A DNA stretch of 64,000 nt. Source: Caprimulgus europaeus. Lineage: Eukaryota > Chordata > Aves > Caprimulgiformes > Caprimulgidae. Positions 47,023 to 59,545 of the stretch are shown here, piece by piece. Numbering within the stretch: the first letter of the stretch is position 1; every line of letters starts with the position of its first letter. Location: positions 117,330,246 through 117,394,245 of the forward strand of contig OU015523.1 in NCBI GenBank assembly GCA_907165065.1, given 5' to 3'. A model generated the notes under the pieces. It searched no databases and was not told the origin of the DNA. It saw only the letters and a list, made by a program, of their open reading frames with translations. Made by a program: the position numbers and the translations under genes.

Positions 47023-47966
47023 CACCAGTCTTCTCCAAAGCTAGGACAATTGGTATATACAGTCTGTAATTACTTTTGTGGAAATAAACCACAAGCTTGT
47101 AACATACATCACTAATGCCTGAAATGGTTGCCTAGAATGGGAGTGAATGCCATTAACTGATCTGGTTTTACTTTCCTCCAAGGAAGGAAGGACCTTTTAA
47201 GAGCTAGTTTCACCCTTGTCTCCAAAACTACTTCCACTTTAAACTTAACCCATTTTGCATTATTTGAAGAGGGATTCTCTTCTGGCTTACAGTCATGAAT
47301 GCTACTTGTTCGTTTTTTTGCAGGGAATAATCTCAAAATACCCTTGTGTTTGCTGATGTTTCAAGGTAAAGGAATTAATTGGACGTTTTCCCGTTTTCCA
47401 GAAGTAATCATTTCCAAAATAAATATGGGATGGGCTGTGGGATAATACCCTGTGAACGTTTTAGTACACACAATAATATCCTCCAGTTTATACAAATCTG
47501 GATTTTTTCCAGACACAAATGTTGCAGTCTTCCTTACAGAGGTATTAAGGATTACATCAAGAAAACAAAATCTTTATATTCACCACTCTGATTCTGCAGG
47601 CCAAACCAAGAGATGACACACTGAGCTGTAGTCATGCTACTGGCGTCAGTAGAATTGTACTTCAGCTGTATTTAGCCCACGGTGCTGCTGTTCCTGGAGA
47701 CAGTGATTTCTTCTTTCTAAATCTGGTGACGGAATTGGTCATTAAAAGCTAAATTAAGCCCTGGGTTCACTAGAAAAGGAGTAAGAGACGTGTCTGTGGA
47801 CACCATCCCAAGAGCAGCCCAGAACAGCAACTGACACCTCGCTGCTTCTCTGTTCTTTCCTGCTTTCCAGAGAAGTGCTTTCTGGAAAGAATGCAAAATC
47901 ACATCTTGCATCACCTGGGCACCTCAGCGTACTCCTGTGCTTGAAACTCCCTTGCCTGCATTATAA

Positions 47967-48174
47967 AGGAAGAAATTCTTCACTGTGAGGGTGGTGAGAC
48001 ACTGGCACAGGAGGTTGCCCAGAGAAGTTGTGGCTGCTCCTCGCTGGAAGTGTTCAAGGCCAGGCTGGATGAGGCTTTGAGCAACCTGCTCTAGTGGAAG
48101 GTGTCCCTGCTCATGGCAGGGGTTTGGAACTGTGTGATCTTTATGGTCCCTTCCAACCCAAACCATTCTATGAT
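47967..48174 (+). mobile_element. CR1 LINE 3' fragment
   Basis: About 200 bp of CR1 3' UTR (aggaagaaattcttcactgt, gagcaacctgctctagtgga, tttatggtcccttccaaccc), ending attctatgat. Small insertions (ggag near 48010) mark divergence from the other copies. Confidence 0.9.
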
Positions 48175-48462
48175 AAAGGCAAGTTCCCTACCTTCATTTA
48201 ACTGAAACTTCTACAACTCACCCTTCCACCACCCAGGTGAAATAAATTTTTTTCTGTTGAAAAAGTTGTGCGCTATCCAAAGGTATGTCTGCCCATGCTC
48301 TATAGTCACCGTGCTGCTTCTGGTAGTCATGTCCTTCCTCCACCACCAGCCTCCCTTCTCAATGCTTTATCAAATTCAGCAGTCAGGAAAGACCCATCCC
48401 ACATAGCTTCCATGTCCTTCATTTCTGCATACAGCTGTGGGCATCAGCCTTCAAAGGTGGAG

Positions 48463-48591
48463 ATGGTGTTCACCTTCCCATGACATTCATGGTGTTCACC
48501 TTCCCATGACATTCATGATGTTCACCTTCCCATGATATTCATGATGTTCACCTTCCCATGACATTCATAATGTACATGTTTCCATGAATGG
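48463..48591. repeat. 26-bp tandem repeat, four copies plus a decayed fifth
   Basis: The unit atggtgttcaccttcccatg acattc repeats at 48463, 48489, 48515 and 48541 with one to two changes each; a degenerate unit follows from 48567. It is a small minisatellite in the intergenic region. Confidence 0.92.
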
Positions 48592-51500
48592 GAAGGATGA
48601 GAGCAAGGTGGGCTCGCACACTGCTGAACACATGGGGCTCTGAGGCAGCATTAGATGGATCTCCACTTCTAAAGAGGTCTAAGGAGTGAACTAGAGATCT
48701 AGACCTCTATTGTCTGTGCCACCTGATTGCTAATTCACTCTCTGGCTCTTTTTTGGGCCTTTTCAACGAGATCTGAGATAAATACGCTATAGAGAGGTCT
48801 GTCCCTAAGGAGGTTAGATACCAGCCAGCCATTAGCGTTCGCCCACAAGAGCAGCAGTGGGTGGTTGATTGTTCTTTAGCTGTGTCGGTGTCAATGCCAA
48901 GGATCTTTCACAAAGTAGGAGAGAAAAAGGAGGTAGGAATGTGTGATGACATCCTCAAGTAAAAATTTTTTGTTTGCCTCCCCTCTTCACCCATTTCTAT
49001 CTTATTTGAGGTCATTACTGCAACATTATTTGTGCTTCAAACAGGCATTTTTTCCAAGTCATGAATAGCTTAATGAACTTAAGAACCATTTTTTCTCTGA
49101 AGTTCTTAGCATATTTAAAGTTTCTGTAATAAAACTGTCAGTCCAGAAAGTTGAGCTGCTAAGACCACAGATAGAAATGTTATTCTAAAGCAACCGAGCA
49201 CCCAACAGCTCCTTTGAAAAGTAATGGTAGCTTCTAGGAACTCAACACTTTTGAAAAGGCTTTAAATTTAAGTCTGAATTTTTCCAGAGGAATAACGAAC
49301 AGCAAATTTCAGCAACTTAATTTTCAAATGCTCATGTTGAAATAGCCTCAAGACTCTGATCACTCCTGCTGCCCGCTCTTGGATGTCACAGCAGTAGAAT
49401 TCAGCAGCCCAAGTAGCAGCTGCTGAATCACTGCGTTTCACAGGTTTGTATTTTCAAGCAGACTGGCAGTGATTTTAGGTTATCCTGCAGTGCTGGGTTG
49501 ATAAACTACATTGTCCTTCAGCAGGACTCTGGATGTCCAGAGCTGTGAGCAGGGTGAATGGCTTGGAGGAGGCTTTTTGAGGCAAGCTGCCCATTTTGCC
49601 TTGATTTCCAGCAAGAAGTTTGCTGGGAGGTGTTGTGAAAGCACTTCAAATTGAAAAGGAAAGAAGCCATGGTTACTATGAGCTTTTGGGCTTAGATGTG
49701 GCTTTAGATATCCACGTTTGGGCCTCCTGTCAAAAATCAAGGCAATATAAAAATCAGTTGCAGTTTTGATGGGACTGCAAAGATACTGATGGCAACAACA
49801 GACTCTGCTTTTGGTTTCTCTCTGCTAGATCAGGTTTTGAATGTACATGAAAAAGAATCAAAGAAAGAAGTTGAAGCAAGCTAGTTAAAACTCTCAAAAG
49901 AACCGTTTTTAAACATGGAAGCATTCAGAGAACAAAACCTCTTTTTCAGCACTCCTGGCTCATTCCTAGGGGCCGTTTCTTACATTTCTGCTAAATCAGT
50001 TGAGAAAGTCACTAAAGCATAGCAACATTGCAGTGTCCCTAGGAAAAAGAAAGCACCAGAGAGCCTTGAGAAAACTCTTGAATAGCACAGAAAGCAAGAA
50101 CAAATGTTTTATATATGTGGTATTGTTAAAACTCCCAAGTGACATAAATATAATAAACAATAGTGAAGAATAGGATATTTCTGTTTGTTTCCCCACACTC
50201 GAGATGACCTAACCTACCTCAGGCATCGTTCCACTTTGGGACTTGTGAGTTATTTGATCAGTCCAAACTTGTGAAAATAAACACTATTATTCTACTGTTC
50301 TACATTGTGCCTTCTTTTGTTCTCTGTAAATAGACTGAGAACTAGCAAATGAAAGTAAATTATAATAAAGTACAAATCAAAATCAAAACTGAAGATAAAC
50401 CAAAACCAACACATGGGACAAAAAAATGTAATAAACACAAAAATAATGAAATGGCATACTCATCACTGAGCACAGCTCTGTGCTCTCTAGATGACTTTGT
50501 CAGTGTTTTATGGTTGAGTTCTGATCTCATTTACAGACGTCTCCTGCAGAGACTTCCCTCATCTGGCATGGCCAAGACAAAAATCTAACATTTTAAGGTC
50601 AGTATTTTCAGAGAAGCCTGGGGGAGATAAATGCTCATATCCCATTGGATTTCAGTGCAGGTTGGACACCTAATTTTGTGTCTCTAAAAAAATCCCCTCC
50701 TTAAAGTAATAGGTTATTTCTCTGGCCCTCCCAATAATCTCTTCCAGAGAATATTTTTCAGTGTTTTGTCTAGTTGTAAGTAAATGCCATGAGGTTATCT
50801 TGCTATCCGAGTACCCAGCTAGAAGAGATGAACTTGAGTGTAAATTCTTTTTTAGGAATAAGTTTGCTTTTTGGGCCCTAAGCCCAAAACTCCCTCCATG
50901 CCTCTGTGTAGCAGTAACATCTCAAAGGCATGTTTTGCAGATCATTGAATATTTGTCCAGCTTTGTGCACATCATGTGTTAAGAATTACTATTGTTTATA
51001 ATATAAATGATAGAGCTTTCACCGCTCCCTGGGAGAGGTCATTTTGCAGTCTGATGTATGTCACTGTCAGAAAGCTTCTCTTGATGTTTTTATAGTGGTT
51101 TTTAAAAAGCATTGGAAGATTTTGAGGATAGGGAGCAGAAAACTTACTGAGTTGGGTATGCATGTGTATATGCATGTGCATGGAGATGAGGTAACTGGTC
51201 AAACATGGTGTCATTTTACATTCCCTTCCCACACCAGGAAAGCACCTTCCTTCTACATCCTATTTATAGAAAATAAAATAATTTTGCCTTATATAGTTGT
51301 TTTGGGTTTTTTTGTTTAGGGTTGGGGTTTTTTTGGAGAAGAGGTCTAATGTTTTATACAGACCTCTTTGATCAAAAACCCAGGGGGAAACAGATAGAGC
51401 CCTGTTTGGGATAGTATTCTGCCCCTAAAAACAAAGCACCAAGGATGGTTAATGCCCTGATGTTCATAGATGTGCAATTTATGTCTCAGCACCACAAAGC

Positions 51501-52595
51501 AGCGTTAACCCAAATGATGTATCTCAAACAAGTTCCCTCACACCAGAACTTTAGTAAACTTCACATGGGCAATCACAACGCATGCAAGAAATTATAACTC
51601 CTCCCTGCATTCCCCCCTCCACTGAACAGCATCTGTCCCTGGGGAGAAAGATTTTATGTAAAAATAGTGCAGAAAAGTGTATTTTCAGATGATGAAGCTA
51701 GATTTTAAGTTAACTAAGTAGCCCAGGTTGAAAGAGTATACAGTTTTTACCACTATATGGAGGAGCTATAATTATTGATGATGCAAAAAAAAGAGATATA
51801 CAGGTTTACAGCTCAAAAGCTCGCTGTCTCAAAACAAATGTCATTTAACATCCACCATCTCTGGTTTAGCTGAAGAAAAATAAGCCCCAGGGCCATCTCC
51901 TACCAGTACCACTTTCTAGAAGGACATTTAAAAATTCTCTTTTCCCGTGTGTCTCCTTAACAAATGATCTCTCAAAATGGTGTCTTTTTACTTACTGAAA
52001 TCATGGATTTGGGACCTAGTTCATCCTTTCATAATCCAGAGGCTGGAGCAGCATGGCATTACACTTTATGTGTGTGTCTTACAATAAAGGTGTTAAAATG
52101 ATCCTCTAGTCAGGCTGAAACCAAGCAATTTTTATCCTATGTTTATGCATTTTTGCCCAAGGGTTCTTGCATAAATTCTTCCTTAGTCTCCACCTTCTTA
52201 TTACACTTGAGCCTATGTTATTTCCTCTTAATTTCACCCAATTACTTGGAGCAGCTAAAGAATGAGATAGACATCCAAAGCTCCTTTGATAGGCAAGGGA
52301 GAGTGAAACATCTTACAAAGCCGTCTTAGAACTGATCTGGACTCTTGAGTACCTTCTCTTGTCTGCCTTGACTCCACAGGATTCAATGACAGACTAACCT
52401 AGCAATGGTAAAACCTACCAAAAAACTCACCCTTGGCTGCACAACCCCTCCATCAGCTGTGTAGGAAGGAGATACACGGTTTGGGGCAGCATGGAGAGCA
52501 TCACTGCCCTTTTGAGTGGTGTCCTCCATTGCAGTGGTCTTGGTATGGTGGCAACGTGCACCCTCAAGAGCCTTTCCTGCAAGTGAAGTTTTCCC

Positions 52596-52753
52596 TTCCT
52601 CCCTGGAAGTGTACAAGGCCAAGCTCCATGAGGCTTTGAGCAACCTGGTCTAGTGGAAGGTGTCCCTGCTGATGGCAGGGGGGTTTGGAAGTAGATGATC
52701 TTTAAGGTCCCTTCCAACCGAAACCGTTCTATGAGTCTATGATTCTATAAGAT
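52596..52753 (+). mobile_element. CR1 LINE 3' fragment
   Basis: About 155 bp of CR1 tail (gaggctttgagcaacctggt, ggtgtccctgctgatggcag, aggtcccttccaaccgaaac), ending in tctatgattctata terminal repeats. It is strongly 5'-truncated. Confidence 0.9.
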
Positions 52754-54090
52754 TAAAATAAGGAGGGATCACCTAGGCTTTGGCTGTGCTGGAGGAGCAG
52801 ACACAGTGGCTTTTGTCTAATTTTTGTCTAAATTGGGAACCTGACTCTTCATTCCTTTGCACTCCGTGCTCAGAGCAAAGAGGTTTGCATGCTGGTCTTC
52901 TTTCCAACTGATTTCTTCATATATCTGCAGTGATTTTGTGTCATAAACTGAGTAATAGCCTCACCTCTCAATACAGCACTATGCCCAGCTGTGGCCTGGA
53001 ATTTTTATATTTGGGAAATAATTGGCTTTAGTTTTGCTTGGGGAATATTTGGGTTAAATGGCAACTTTCTTGTGTGTTTTTATGCACATTTTTAGGAGTT
53101 TTCTTTTTATATTTTTCATAGTTCCCCAAGGATGTGTGTATAGTGTCAACAGTAATGAATGACATGAACTTTTACCATAAGGAACTGAAATATCATGGTA
53201 ATCTAATTTTCATGATAATTTAGTCCCATGTAAGTCTCTCCAAGGAATAAAAATGCTTGAGAAAAACAGAATTCACATAAACTCTCATTATTTTCTATGT
53301 TCATCTATATGCCTATGGGGAACTTGATGAATTGTCAGCCTCCAAATATAAATTACACTGCTCAGGAATGAAAGATCAGTGCATACTCAAATGCTTGATC
53401 CAGAAATAATAAAAATAAAATTCTGCATTTGTTCCATTGATAACAAAACCTTGGTACAGTACTAAAATACCAGCACAGTAGAAGAGAATCAGGGTGTGGT
53501 TCCCTGACAGTTGAAGCCAATCTAAGCCGATCTGTTTTCTTTTGTGGTCACACCACCCCTCCTCATTGCTACAGGACTATTTATTTTATTCTGTGAGTTT
53601 TCTAACAATTAATACCTGGACCTACCCTATTAGAGAGTCAGAGGAAGAGTATATATGCATATGGAGTAACGTGGGTTGCATTCCATAATCACCTGTACCC
53701 ATGCAAGGAACACAAGGTGAATGTAAAATTCTTCTGGATGAGAGGGAATGACATTATTTATGCTCAGACTAATTTTGAATTTCCTTTATTCTGTGTAACA
53801 GTATCCATATAATTAATTTGCCAACTTGGATAGAAATTAAGAAACCTGTTTGCCAAAGACTTGCCAAACCAGTCCTCCTCACTGTCTGGAATGAAGTTTA
53901 TGTGTTTGTTTTCATATGCATGTAGCAGTGCTTTAACTGTATGGGAATAGGTAAAGAAAAACTATGAATGTTATATAGATGGTTTATGGAAGAGCAGATC
54001 TGGCTGTATGAGGAAGGGGGATATTGGAAGAGGGGGTACAACAAAGCAGGTATCTCTTGCAATTAAATCCATGCTATATATATAAATATA

Positions 54091-54633
54091 TTAGGAAAAT
54101 CTTATCTCCTTAAATGCAATAATAAATGATACCAACTCCCAAACTGAGTGCCTACTGTGATTATTTAAAAATAAAACAACCATTAATATTTTTTTTAAAA
54201 AATGGAAGAATTTTGCTTCCAATTTTGTTCTTTTTCTACCAGGGGAGACTGAAATTTGGAAACAATTAGTCCTTAGTGACAAAATTTTCAATGGCCCATG
54301 AAGTGAAGAATAGTGCCATTGAGAACTGGGCACTCCAACTAGAACTGGAAAGGCCAAGTATTGCGACCTATTTAAATATCTCCTTGACTCTATAAGGACC
54401 TGAAGGCAGTCATGTGTATACCTTAGAGCCACTTTACTGGCACGGCTCCTCGTGAGAGTCGTGCCAACAGTCCCTATCAGCAAGGGGACAGGTTTCCCTG
54501 TTGTGTATCCAGTCTCCCTTTGTGTATTCACAGACTCTACAAAAACGATGTGAATGCAGCAAACTTCACCTCCTGGCAGATGTTGAATTTCTTTCCCAGG
54601 AGAATGACCCACCGCCTGCCTTACACAATACAA
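54091..54633 (-). other. 180-codon open frame of unknown meaning
   Basis: The longest open frame in non-repetitive intergenic sequence, read on the minus strand from 54633. The predicted product begins MYCVRQAVGHSPGKEIQHLP and is of mixed composition with no domain, signal peptide or family I recognise. It has no evident promoter and no splice partner that I can identify. A frame of this length is expected less than once in a window of this size, but not impossibly. I would treat it as non-coding unless transcript or conservation evidence appears. Confidence 0.2.
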
Positions 54634-54977
54634 AGAAGGGTTATTTTTCCAGCCATACCCTGCAAGTCAATACTTGCTGTTATGTAATTAAACACAGCGT
54701 ATCAGCTCACACGGGCTTTTAAACGGGGAAAAATAGTACATTTTAAGATTTGTGGCCAGATTCATCAGCACGCTTGACAGCTCTGTGCTGCTCCAATGAC
54801 ACAGAACAACCTGCAGCCTGCAATAACTGATTGATTAAAGCAGCTCGTCAGGGTATCACTGGAGCAGAGCAAACCAGCCAAAGCATATCAGCAAATCCAC
54901 CTTCTCAGCTCTTGTTTTAAGGGATTTATATCTCATCCTAACTTAATTTCCAAAGTTTAAAAAATTAATTAATTGGA

Positions 54978-55090
54978 TTTATTTATTTATTTGTTTGTTT
55001 TCCATGTTCAAAAGCTTGCTATTTACTTCTTGGGTAATAATTTAATTAATTTAAATGTTTAAAAGGTTACTATTTAATTCTTGGGTAATA
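54978..55090. repeat. ATTT microsatellite and 36-bp direct repeat
   Basis: An (ATTT)n/(GTTT)n tract (54978-55001) is followed by two copies of a 36-base word (55004-55039 and 55055-55090), each ending ttcttgggtaata. They match at 32 of 36 positions and are spaced 51 bases start to start. Confidence 0.85.
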
Positions 55091-55528
55091 TATTTGTAGA
55101 GAAAACATCATAGGATGCTTTAAAAAAAAAATCTGTCCCCTATGTCCATAAGCAGGTTGGTGTGATATGGGTGACAACTGGATGTGAGGACCAGGAAAGG
55201 TTGCAATCTGGGTGAGGAGCAGTAATTTCACTGAAAGAGCCCTTCTTAAATCATGTCCAGTGCAATTTGCTTTCCAGAACATGCAAAACGCCACTGAGAG
55301 CCAAGTACAACGTTGCATATGGAGTGTAAATATACGGGAAATAACCACAGATGCTGCCATAATGCTAAAGCAAAACAGGACGCGGAAGGATTTAGTGGGC
55401 AAGATGACTCTGCAAAAAGGAAACTGAGCTGTATTTATAAAGCAAGACTCGTGACCTCTCAGAGAAAGAGAACTCAGCCTGTCATTTTCTACCACGGTTA
55501 AATCACGCCTTGTGAGTGATATTTCCAA
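55070..55528 (-). other. 152-codon open frame of unknown meaning
   Basis: Minus-strand frame beginning MEISLTRRDLTVVENDRLSS, with one hydrophobic stretch in the middle. It resembles no protein family I know. It lies about 440 bases to the right of the 180-codon frame at 54091-54633, on the same strand but in different sequence. Probably non-coding; noted because the two together make a stop-poor patch. Confidence 0.15.
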
Positions 55529-56737
55529 AACTTTCAGGCTAATTCGCTGTTGCGAAATGAAATTTCTTCAAACGAGACAAAAAGTGCATTCCTCCTTCAG
55601 GATTGCACTCTGCACATGCCAAATCCAAAGTTATAAAACCAAGCTGTTTTGGAGTTATCTGAGCATAAAAAGAAAGAGGCCTCTGAACAATTTTCTGAGA
55701 AGAAAAATGTTCTTCTTTTCCAGAAATAAATAAATAAATTAATATTCCCTTGGGCTAAGGTCAAGTGTGGGAAATTTCAAGCCAAAATGCAAATCTCTCA
55801 GTGTTATAGAAGCAAAGATGAGGAGCAGTTCAAGCCAAAAGTAATTCTGGGAGGTAGTAACACTGACTCCAAAATTCAGCCTTAATTTTGCCTCCAACAT
55901 GGGTCTGATTTTCAAACCACAGCCTGCTAATTTTCCCAAAAGGAACAGATTTTATTGAAATTGAGTATGTTGGATCTCTGCAGGAGAGTTTTCCTGAGAA
56001 GTTTGGTAAGATCAGGCAAGGGAGGAGGGCTGGTTGTTTTGGATGGGTTTGTGTTTTAGTACAACATTTTAGAAATGTAGCTACACTCTGATAAAATATA
56101 AAAAATAAAAAAAAAATCATTTTGCAAATGTTTTTATCTTACCGGATCCTGCCAGGGACTTTGCAGCTTCTTGTCTGTTCTGCTAATCTCTCTGGAGAGA
56201 TATATCAATCTCTAAATTATTTCAGGAAAGGGACTTTGGGAAAACTGTTTAAAAATAAAAGAATTAAAGCTATTCTTAAACACAGAAAGAGAAATATCTG
56301 CATGGAAAAATACTAACACATAAATAAAGTGACCTTTGTATGGGCACTTTTCATCTTATGAAAGTTAGGGCTCTCAGTGCCCCATTGAGCATTGTGTGTG
56401 ATATATCTGTTCCTCCTGGATTTCTAACCACACACATAATCTGAAAAATCTCCTTGCAATGTCAAACATTTTGATGCTATCTAAATGCAAGGGATTTCTC
56501 AAAATGCTGCGTATTAACCAGCACTGAAATTTCCTGTTTACAATGCTATAAAACCAAATTCTGTGGTCTCTCTGCAAAATATTGACTTTCAGGGGTCACG
56601 GAGCAACTGCTGACCCATGCTGGCATGTGAAGAATTACACATGTGAATCCAGATATGGGACCTGTGTGTCACAGCTCAGTTGCACGAAGTGCATGAAAGT
56701 CAGTTACAGCCATGTCTGCATGAAAACTGGGGAAGGG

Positions 56738-57167
56738 TCTGGAGCACAGGTCTGATGGGGAGCAGCTGAAGGAATTGGGTTTGTTTAGTCTGGAGAAGAG
56801 GATGCTGAGGGGAGACCTTCTGGCTCTCTGCAACTCCCTGAAAGGAGGGTATAGAGAGGTGGGGGTTGGTCTGTTCAACCAAGGAACAAGTGACAGGACA
56901 AGAGGAAATGGCCTCCAGTTGCACCAGGGGAGGTTCAGGTGGGATATTGGGAAAAATTTCATCTCCAAAAGAGTGTTCAGACATTGGAACAGGCTGCCCA
57001 GGCAAGTGTTGGAGTCACCATCCCTGGAGGTGTTCAAGAAACATGTAGATGTAGCACTCGGGGACATGGTTTAGTGGGCACGGTGGTGATGAGTTGATGG
57101 TTGGACTGGATGATCTTAGAGGTGTTTTCCAACATCAATGATTCTGTGATTCTGTGTGATTCTGTGA
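56738..57167 (+). mobile_element. CR1 LINE 3' fragment
   Basis: About 430 bp of CR1 (gttagtctggagaagagga-like block, ccaaggaacaagtgacagga, accaggggaggttcaggtgg), ending in several attctgtgattctgtg terminal repeats. Same subfamily as the 44.4 kb copy. Confidence 0.93.
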
Positions 57168-57353
57168 GAAGCGAGATGAGCAGCATGTCAGGACTGCATT
57201 GCTGGTAGTCTCTGGGTACTATCACACTAGATACTTTAGTTCAAGGCCTGGGGCACGTTCTGCCCCATTGAGATCGATGTTGACGTGATTGCATCAGAGT
57301 GCCACTCTGCACTACCTTGTGCACTGGTACAAATATTTTGTATATTAAAAAAC

Positions 57354-57452
57354 CCAAATATATGTGTTTATGTATGTGTATATGTATATATTTGCATATA
57401 TATCTGCATAAATATATATATTTGCATGTATATACATGCATAAATATATATA
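57354..57452. repeat. AT-rich TATATG/TGCATA low-complexity tract
   Basis: About 100 bases of alternating AT with interspersed tgcata. It includes the 18-base perfect palindrome tgcatgtatatacatgca, typical of a decayed AT microsatellite that can form cruciforms. Confidence 0.85.
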
Positions 57453-59149
57453 CAGCTCACTGCACTGTTTTTTTTTCCTGGAGTCGAGTAGAGCCATGTT
57501 CACTTGGAGTGTCATGACAAAACAAATGATTTATTTTCTGGTTGTTACTGGACAATTGAAATGCTGATTAGAACAGATAAATACAGCAGAATAAATGCAA
57601 ACTAGGGTACAGACATATTCCCTGCTTTAAAAGAGAGAGTCTTATAAATTACAGAAGTAAGTAGGGGAGAGAATTCATATTAAGCTGTAAATAATAATTA
57701 GGAATCAATTTAAAATATATTACTAGATGCCTGAAAAGCCACCACTAAATACAGAAAATTATCTGTCTTGATTAAAATATTCAGCTAACTTTATAGATAG
57801 AAAAAAAATTAAAGAAAAAATCTTTAATAAAATTTGAAAAATTATAAAGTTAATAAAATTTAAGAAAAGCATGAATGTCAAACAGTAGAAAGAAGACATT
57901 GATTTCAATGAATGTAAATCCAAAAAGAATTACAAGAATGTTTTAAAAAAAGCAAAAATAAAAAAATAATGGACAGACAGTCAAAGACAAAAGTGTTTAA
58001 TGTAAACTGAGACAAAGAGAAAGTCACTAATGGTACTGGTACATTACTCAGTGGAAGTTGTGGAATTGTCAGTAAACAAAGCAGGTGACAAAAGTGTCCA
58101 ACAGATATTTTTGTTGTATATTGGAAAATATATGAGATGAGTTGCATGGCAGAGACAACAAATAGTAATTAATGCATTCTTGCAATTTCAATGTCCCAAA
58201 ACAGCTCTAGGAGTTACATGTTTTTTAAAACCTTCCATGTTTACATAACTTATATCCAAGCACTTTAAAAGGACTCTCTGGGATGGCAGTATCACTCCCC
58301 TCTGTGATGGGGTCCCAGGAGAGCAGCAGAAGGCAGGGATTGCTCTCATCCAGCGTTAGACACTTCTGGGTGAGTTTTCAGCTCTGGGCTGGTCATCCTA
58401 GGTTCCTTCTACTGTCAATCGAGAGGTAGAGCTGTTTTTAGAATGAAATTAATCTGACCAAAAGTTGGCATCTATATTTGGTTAAAATAATCACATCCTA
58501 ACCTGGTATCTACTTCTTTAAAAAAATAATCAACAGGGTTTCTTAAGGCTGCCCACAGGCACCAGCCCTGGCCCACAGTGTGATGCTACAGGGTTGATAG
58601 TGCCCTTGGAGGACTAAGCAGGGTGATCTTGTGTAGGTAGGAATGAAGAGGTGATTTTACTGGCACATTTGACATTAGTGTCATTCCTATGGGAAAGTTG
58701 AGCCATGTTCTAAGACCACAATTCACGCAAACATTGATGCATTTAAAATGTTCAGAGAGGAGTTATGAACCTTCTCAGATTCCCTTCAAGATGATGGAAG
58801 ACTCTGAGAGGTGCTGGTAAGCATTATCTGTTTTTTTTAATGTAAAAATATGATCACAGCTTTAATAAATATGCAAAAAAAACACATACAAAATTAAGGA
58901 GGAAACAGGAATAACAAGATAATAATAAATTATAAGTAGGATTTTATAGTAATATAATTCCTGTTATGTGGGTTGCCTTCAGCAAGTGTCTGCCAGTACC
59001 AATTGATTCTGAAGGGACCAAGGGTGCTTAGGCTGCTAATTCAGACATATCCGTTAAGACTGTAAAGGGTGGTTTGGGCTGAAAGTGCTTTCAAACAGCA
59101 GGGTCAAATCTTGCTCCTTTAAAATCAAAAATATGATTCAAGAATTGAA

Positions 59150-59545
59150 AAAGACGCCTTACAGTAAGAAACACAGGAAGTTCAATCTATTTTGCTGACT
59201 ACAAAAAGGTCAAAGGGTGACTTAATCACAGCCTGACATTACCTACAGGGATAATCTTGGTAATGACTTCTCAACCTGGCCAACAAAGATAGAACAAAAG
59301 TCAGTGGCTGGAAGGTGAAGATAACTCAGACTAGAAACCGAATATAATTATTGGCAGCCACAATAAACAATTAACAGGGTGGCTGTTGATCCTTTAATGA
59401 TCCTGAAGGCAACCTCAAAATCAAAATCAGATTTGTTATTAAAAAAATATGCTGTAAGTCAGGCAATAATTGAGGAAGGAGCATGGCTTGTGCTGTGCCG
59501 GATTCAGGCCAGTGTCTCAGACTGCTCAGTCATCTAAGAGTCTAT
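59150..59545 (+). mobile_element. Ancient CR1/L3-like LINE relic
   Basis: A loose but ordered match to the 3' part of old amniote CR1/L3 elements: aaggtcaaagggtgacttaa, cacagcctgacattacctac, ggctggaaggtgaagataac and actagaaaccgaatataatt, then aattgaggaaggagcatggc and a tail near cagactgctcagtcatct. It is far more diverged than the avian CR1 copies. The recognition is from memory of the word order and needs a search. Confidence 0.5.

Noticed and set aside
51000..51090. Possible CR1-like words around tcaccgctccctgggagag and gaaagcttctcttgatg
   Set aside because: Too short and diverged to separate from chance; no ordered second block was found.
57354..57452. 18-bp palindrome tgcatgtatatacatgca as a regulatory dyad
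   Set aside because: Embedded in an AT/TGCATA low-complexity tract where palindromes arise readily.
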